Source: Syngnathus acus
Lineage: Eukaryota > Chordata > Actinopteri > Syngnathiformes > Syngnathidae
NCBI RefSeq assembly: GCF_901709675.1
Contig: NC_051089.1
Location: 16,419,976-16,483,975, forward strand
Direction of reading: 5' to 3'
DNA: 64,000 nucleotides
Below the pieces are notes generated by a model that ran no database searches, was not told where the DNA came from, and saw nothing but the letters and a program-made list of their open reading frames with translations. Shown here one piece after another: positions 59,155 through 64,000 of the stretch. Position 1 is the stretch's first letter. Each line of letters opens with the position of its first letter. A program made the position numbers and the translations under genes.

Positions 59155-59980
59155 ATTTGCTTCTACCGTGCACTGATTTGCTAGCTAACATTCATTCAGA
59201 GAGATCAATTGTCACAGACAGCTGACACCATTTTGCATACTGCAATCGATGGCTCGTTCATTTAAAGCACTGTGGTACAAATATTTGTCAAAAGGGAAAT
59301 CAACTCAAAAGTTATCTTTATGTCCTATGGTAGCTCACTAAATATTGTGCTTGTAGGATATGAATTAAGCAGCAAAATGCACCCATTTTCATCCATCTCG
59401 GGGTGGGACAGCCATTTTGCCACTTGCTGTCAACTGCCGCCGGGAAATGTCGTCCTCTGGCGGACGCGCCGTTGTAAATGAATGGGCTTTCACATTGCAT
59501 TTTCAATGAGGAGGAAGTGTACAATTTAGGCTGCGGTGCTGTGCACGGCCGATGACCCCCCCCCCCCCCCACGACCCAACTTCCACATTCTGTAAAGACG
59601 GTTGACCACATTCTGTGAAGACGGTTGACAGGGAGAAAATGTCTAAATGCAAGGTCCGAAAGATCATTTGTTTGTGTTTCATTCTGTCATGAAAGCAATC
59701 TTTCAAATTGCATCATCGCAGCATGACGGATATGAAAGTGCAATTATTAAGGGGTGGGGGGGAATGCCGTTTTCATGAAAAACCTTTATGAGGACAAACG
59801 GCAGGCCAAAAGGAATGACTAGACTAATTGAATAGAATCGACTTGGGAATCTGTCACAGTCGTTTTCTCTTCCCCATTTCATTTCCCTTCTCTGCAGACT
59901 TCTCATAAACATTCTCTACTTGGTAATTGATACAACTTCTTGAATTTCAAATTCTGAGAAAGAGCTGAGGGACATTCAAC
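59155..59980. other. Intergenic stretch, nothing recognised
   Basis: No gene seen. It contains a run of 14 C at 59557-59570 and a short direct repeat (GACGGTTGACCACATTCTGTG region, 59598-59630). Confidence 0.4.
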
Positions 59981-59984
59981 AACG

Positions 59985-60865
59985 TTTCTCATACCCCAAA
60001 ATTTGTTCATTAAGAAAATGTAACACCGCAACCTCTGAATGAATGAATGAATGAATGAAGCAATGAATGAAGCAATGAATGAAGCAATGAATGAAACAAT
60101 GAATGAAGCAATGATTATCATCATCATCATAATAGAGGGTTTCTCATACCCCAAAATTTGTTCATTAAGAAAATGTAACACCGTAACCTCTGAATGAATG
60201 AATGAATGAATGAGTGGATGACTGAATGACTGAATGAATGACCCAATGAAGCAATGAATGAATGAAGCAATGAATAGAGGGTTTTTCATACCCCTGAATG
60301 TGTTCATTCAGAAAACCTCTGAATGAATGAATGAATGAATGGATGGATGAAGCAATGAATGAAGCAATGAATAGAGGGTTTTTCATACCCCAGAATGTGT
60401 TCATTCAGAAAACCTCTGAATGAATGAATGAATGGAGGGATGAAGCAATGAATGAATGAAGCAATGAATAGAGGGTTTTTCATACCCCAGAATGTGTTCA
60501 TTCAGAACACCCCTGAATGAATGAATGAATGAATGAATGAATGAATGGATGGGTGGATGGATGGATGGATGGATGAATTAATTAATTAATTAAGCAATGA
60601 ATGATCATCATCATAATTTTTACTTATACCCCAGAATGTGTTCATTAAGAATGTGTTCATTATGAAAAATGTAACACCGCAACCTCTGAATGAATGAATG
60701 AATGCTCGTCGTCATCATCATAATAGAGGGTTTCTCATACCCCAGAATGTGTTAATTCAGAAAACCTCTGAATGAATGAATGAATGAATGAATGAATGAT
60801 AATCATCATCATAATAAAGGGTTTCTCATACCCCAGAATGAGTTCATTAAGGAAATGTAAGGAAA
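59985..60865. repeat. Compound satellite: (GAAT)n blocks alternating with a ~35-60-base unit
   Basis: A unit of TTTCTCATACCCCARAATKTG plus TTCATTAAGAAAATGTAACACC recurs near 59987, 60139, 60282, 60380, 60479, 60630, 60733 and 60826. Each is followed by CCTCTGAATGAATGAATG-type tetranucleotide arrays with GAAGCAATGAAT, GATG or (ATCATC)n variants. The minus-strand open frames here (poly Phe/Ile/His/Ser) are translations of the array and not genes. Confidence 0.9.
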
Positions 60866-60869
60866 TGCC

Positions 60870-61600
60870 TCTCATAAATCTGTAATTATAGTATTTACTG
60901 TTATGCACTATTCAGAGGAGCTGATAACCTGATTGGATACAAAAGAGGAACATGGTAGCAAAATAAGTTTTTATGATTTGAATAAAAACTTCAAACACAA
61001 GGTTGATGGCAAACAGTTTTATAATGCTGGTTTTTGAAGAGACTTCTTCCTAATGAATGAGATTCCCTTAATTGTGAGACATTTTTGTCAAAATTATTTG
61101 AAATTCCTCCTGATTTTATGACTTGCAACTTATGCGATCCATATTATATAAGTAGTGATTACTAAACCTATGATTATATATAAAAAAGTACGTTGATGTG
61201 GTAGAACATTTATTTTTTGCAAATAAATTGAAATTGATTTGAAATGGATTTTTAAAACGATTGAATATTGAAAAATCAAACTTTTTTACACACTGTCTTG
61301 TTTAAGCATTAAAGTGGAAGATAGTTAAGAACATTGTAAAATACAAAACATGGAGAAAAAGGGTGTTAGATCACACACAATGGTCATTGGCCATACTTCT
61401 CACAACTGACAATAATTCTGGTTATGTATTTGTTTGTCAAATACGGACTTTTTTTTTATTCTCTGAAATGCTCTGAGTAGAATTGTGTTATTTTCTCAGT
61501 AGCTCAAAGCAGAAGGAAAAGGGTAGTGTGGGGCGATAGAAACCGCAGCTGCTTTCTTAAAATGACACTGTAAAAATCAGCAGCAATACCAGCTGCATAA
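60870..61600. other. Upstream region of the chemokine gene
   Basis: AT-rich, with no gene or repeat recognised. A TATA-like GCATAAAAAG near 61591 lies about 75 bases before the chemokine ATG and could be its core promoter. Confidence 0.35.
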
Positions 61601-61665
61601 AAAGAAAAGCCAGCACAGGTCACCCACACCAGAACATCCTGAAGATCAGAGGCACAGCTGTCACT

Positions 61666-62543
61666 ATGAAGACACTTGGCCCTTTCGTACTCCTCACGCT
61701 GTTCTGTATGGCCACAGGTTAGTTGCACTTCTGTTCTCAACAAAACTAATTTAGCTGTGAGTGAAATTATTTCAAGTGTGCATTTGGTTGCAGGCATGGT
61801 CAGCCAGTCAATGATGTTGAAGGATAGGTGTTGTTCAAAGAGGTTACGCGTGCTAATCCCTAAAGACAGAGTGAAACACGTGGCGACGACGCCAGATGGT
61901 TGCCACCGCAAAGAGATTGTGTAAGTATCAGACATTTTTGGAAAGTGGGTTGTTCAATTCCACGTTGTCTATATGAACATATTGACAAAATTGAAAGTAT
62001 AGTTACACCATATCGACAGCCACGTAGCATATTGGCCTCATTTTGATATTTTGAGAAAAGAAGAAAAAATACAATTTTTAGATCACACATTGGGCAATTT
62101 TATTGGGTCATTTTGCTTACTTGTTCAACCACCTGACTGAATTTTTCGATAAATTCAAATTTCAATGTGTGTTCTAGGAATGGATCCTAAAAATTGTTGG
62201 TATCGAGAGCATAAACGAAAAATCTTGTACAAGTACAATAATTCATGATTCACGATTGGCAAACTATTCAAAACATTGTGTTTGATGATATACATAACTA
62301 GCAAGATTACAAGATTAGATTTCACAATTGCATGTGGAGTATATGAGGATGCTTGCATGAAATAATGAGCCTATTTGGTATTTCAGAGTCACAACGGTGT
62401 GTGACAAAAGAATTTGCCTCAAAGGCAGTTGGGATTGGGCAGAAGAACTGCTGAGAGACTTTGAGATGGTTTCTGCTAACAAGACATCTGTACCTGCCCC
62501 TTTCAATCAGACCAGCTGTGAAAAGTATATTCAACTGACATGA
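61666..62543 (+). CDS. CC chemokine with six cysteines
   Basis: Exons 61666-61717, 61794-61920 and 62387-62543 (three exons in the usual CC-chemokine phases) encode 111 aa. A signal peptide covers about residues 1-22 (MKTLGPFVLLTLFCMATG...), so it is a secreted leukocyte attractant. The mature part has the CC pair (Cys30, Cys31), Cys54 in DGCHRKEIVVTT and Cys70 in KRICLKGSWDWAEELL, where the C-terminal helix begins. Two extra cysteines (Cys65, Cys104) could form a third disulfide, as in some six-Cys CC chemokines. Two possible N-glycosylation sites (NKT, NQT) lie near the C-terminus. Human 16q21 carries CCL17/CCL22, so an orthologue of that cluster is possible, but I do not name it. AATAAA candidates are at 62791-62796 and 63079-63084. 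Confidence 0.85.
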
Positions 62544-63250
62544 GGAGAAAGTTCCTTTATCTATTTTACTATAGATTTGTACCTTTTACATTTGTCTTCT
62601 TTTTTTCGAGATAGCTTTTTTGTTTGACAGTGATACCACAAATGTAAGTGATATTGAAAAAAGATCCATCCATCCATCCATCCATCCATCCATCCATCCA
62701 TCCATTTTCTGAACCGCTCGCTTCTTGAATGTATTTTTATTCATTTCAATTTGAAAGTCCCTATGTTGCAAATGACATGTTTGACATGACAATAAATCCG
62801 CTTAACTTCCACATTCCAAAATCGTGTAATATTGTCTGGTTAATGGTTAATATTGTCTTATCCTCCGTACAACACACAATGCACAGCCTTAGTGAAAATA
62901 TTGTTCAGCAATACGTGTTGATGTGCAGGAGTGCCGCACATTTTTCAAAGTGAACCTGCAAGTTTTTACGTGTGGCATTGTAGATTTTGGCATGACACGT
63001 CTGTAAAATGTGAAACTATAACGAAAATCGATGACACTCGCGGTAGATTGACACATGAGACAGACTACAGTAAAACTCAATAAAGTGTAGGAAAAGCTTC
63101 ACATCTACCTATACAAATATTATTATTTTATTGGTAAAGCGTTTTCCTCACTAAACGACATAAGCTACTGTAGTAGTGAATGCCTGTCTGGAGATTGGAG
63201 AGGAAAACGCCAAATCCATAAAATCGCAAATAATGGGGCAATCCTTCTAG
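62544..63250. other. Chemokine 3' UTR and repeat scraps
   Basis: Begins as the chemokine 3' UTR. It contains a (CCAT)n run with TTTTCTGAACCGCTCG (62666-62721), the 3' tail of the SINE family in minus orientation. Nothing else recognised. Confidence 0.4.
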
Positions 63251-63252
63251 AT

Positions 63253-64000
63253 CAAGGGTGGGCAAACTACGGCCCGCGGGCCACATCCGGCCCACGGGAC
63301 CGTTTAATCCGGCCCGCCAACCCTGAATAAATTGTATTATTAAACATTTTTTTGGGTCATCTTGCATGCAATGACTGCGTTTCCCCAGTAGATGGGGAAC
63401 CGCTCGCCTGCGCATTTACTACCGGAAGCCGTGTCAGAAAGCTCGGTGCACACTCACAAGTGCGTGTACGTACTCAGTAGTACGGACATGGCGCAATCGC
63501 CCTCTATTTGTATCAGTCCCAAATTTAGAGCGTGGGCTGTGACGACAGCATTCTTGTCATTCGCGCGCTGAGCTTTCAGATACAGTTTTACGCTAAAGCC
63601 ACCCACAAACCTTCCCCTGGAATCCTTCTATTAAAATGAGTCGCCCAAGGAAAAGCAAGGTGGACACAGTGCCGAGTGTTTAAAAAAGAGTGGCCAATTT
63701 GGCTCGACGTACGCGACGTGACGTTCAGCCACATGAGCATCAACATCAACCCGTCACAGATCGAGGTAAACGGACCAACACCTCGGATCTCTCCTAAGAA
63801 TTGCCACAACAAATTTGACTGCAGACTATGACGCACTAGCAAAAAAGGGAGACCAACAACACTGTTCCCACTGAAAATGAAGGGGAGGCTCTCAAGTTTG
63901 TTGTAAAAAAATGCATTTTGAATATGATTTGTACACATAGCAGGGATTGAAACTAGCGACCATTCTCATTTTCAAACAATGCAGGATGCTCAAGGACATT
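63253..64000 (+). mobile_element. hAT element with internally deleted transposase, runs off the window
   Basis: The left end CAAGGGTGGGCAAACTACGG and CCCGCGGGCCACATCCGGCCC is typical of Charlie-type hAT elements. ATG at 63634 reads MSRPRKSKVDTVPSV then stops, matching the start of GTF2IRD2/ZBED-like hAT transposases. Further on 63726-63867 reads, with shifts, FSHMSININPSQIE and LRIATTNLTADYDALAKKG, the C-terminal end of the same protein. Most of the transposase between them is missing, so the copy is non-autonomous. The right terminus is not in the window. Confidence 0.75.

Noticed and set aside
59903-60501. Minus-strand frames rich in Phe, Ile, His and Ser (up to 134 codons)
   Set aside because: Translations of GAAT/ATTC arrays in the compound satellite.
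59985-60865. Regularly spaced repeats resembling a CRISPR array
   Set aside because: Spacers are simple GAAT arrays, not unique sequences, there are no cas genes, and the genome is that of a vertebrate.

Overview
The window looks like part of a ray-finned (teleost, probably acanthomorph) fish chromosome. It carries vertebrate genes with short GT-AG introns, embedded in a dense mix of fish-type repeats: hAT and TA-target DNA transposons, CR1/L2-like and RTE-like LINEs, tRNA-derived SINEs with a (CCAT)n tail, and a solo LTR. I recognise eight protein-coding genes by recall of the families, not by database search. Most of those whose human location I know (ZNF319, CSNK2A2, MATCAP1/KIAA0895L, NQO1, GABARAPL2, a CC-chemokine cluster) map to human 16q, so the window is probably a rearranged block of conserved 16q synteny.

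Layout. 1-1480: no gene seen. 1480-5325: znf319 (+), one coding exon. 6700-6946: a near-perfect palindrome just upstream of csnk2a2. 7881-20690: csnk2a2 (+), eleven coding exons plus a 3' UTR exon, with two copies of one TA-target transposon in introns and a LINE fragment in another. 28640-21290: matcap1 (-), convergent with csnk2a2. It keeps the HExxxH metalloprotease site, but the assembled sequence has a one-base insertion directly after it. 31224-29962: a stefin-type cystatin (-). 37136-38488: a beta-1,3-galactosyltransferase-like gene (+). 45113-49349: nqo1 (+) behind a TATA box. 53659-56402: gabarapl2 (+). 61666-62800: a six-cysteine CC chemokine (+). The gaps hold repeats, several of them nested with readable target-site duplications. 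The last 750 bases enter a hAT element with an internally deleted transposase.

The genes are independent housekeeping or signalling genes (transcription factor, kinase, tubulin carboxypeptidase, protease inhibitor, glycosyltransferase, quinone reductase, ATG8-family protein, chemokine). They do not form one pathway, and I see no operon, CRISPR array, rRNA or intact tRNA gene. I found no convincing new biological system. The points most worth a second look are the matcap1 frameshift, the 247-bp palindrome, the Lys-to-Trp change in the lysine-rich segment of Csnk2a2, and transposon insertions datable against empty sites inside the window. Exon boundaries were placed by hand from splice sites and reading frame.
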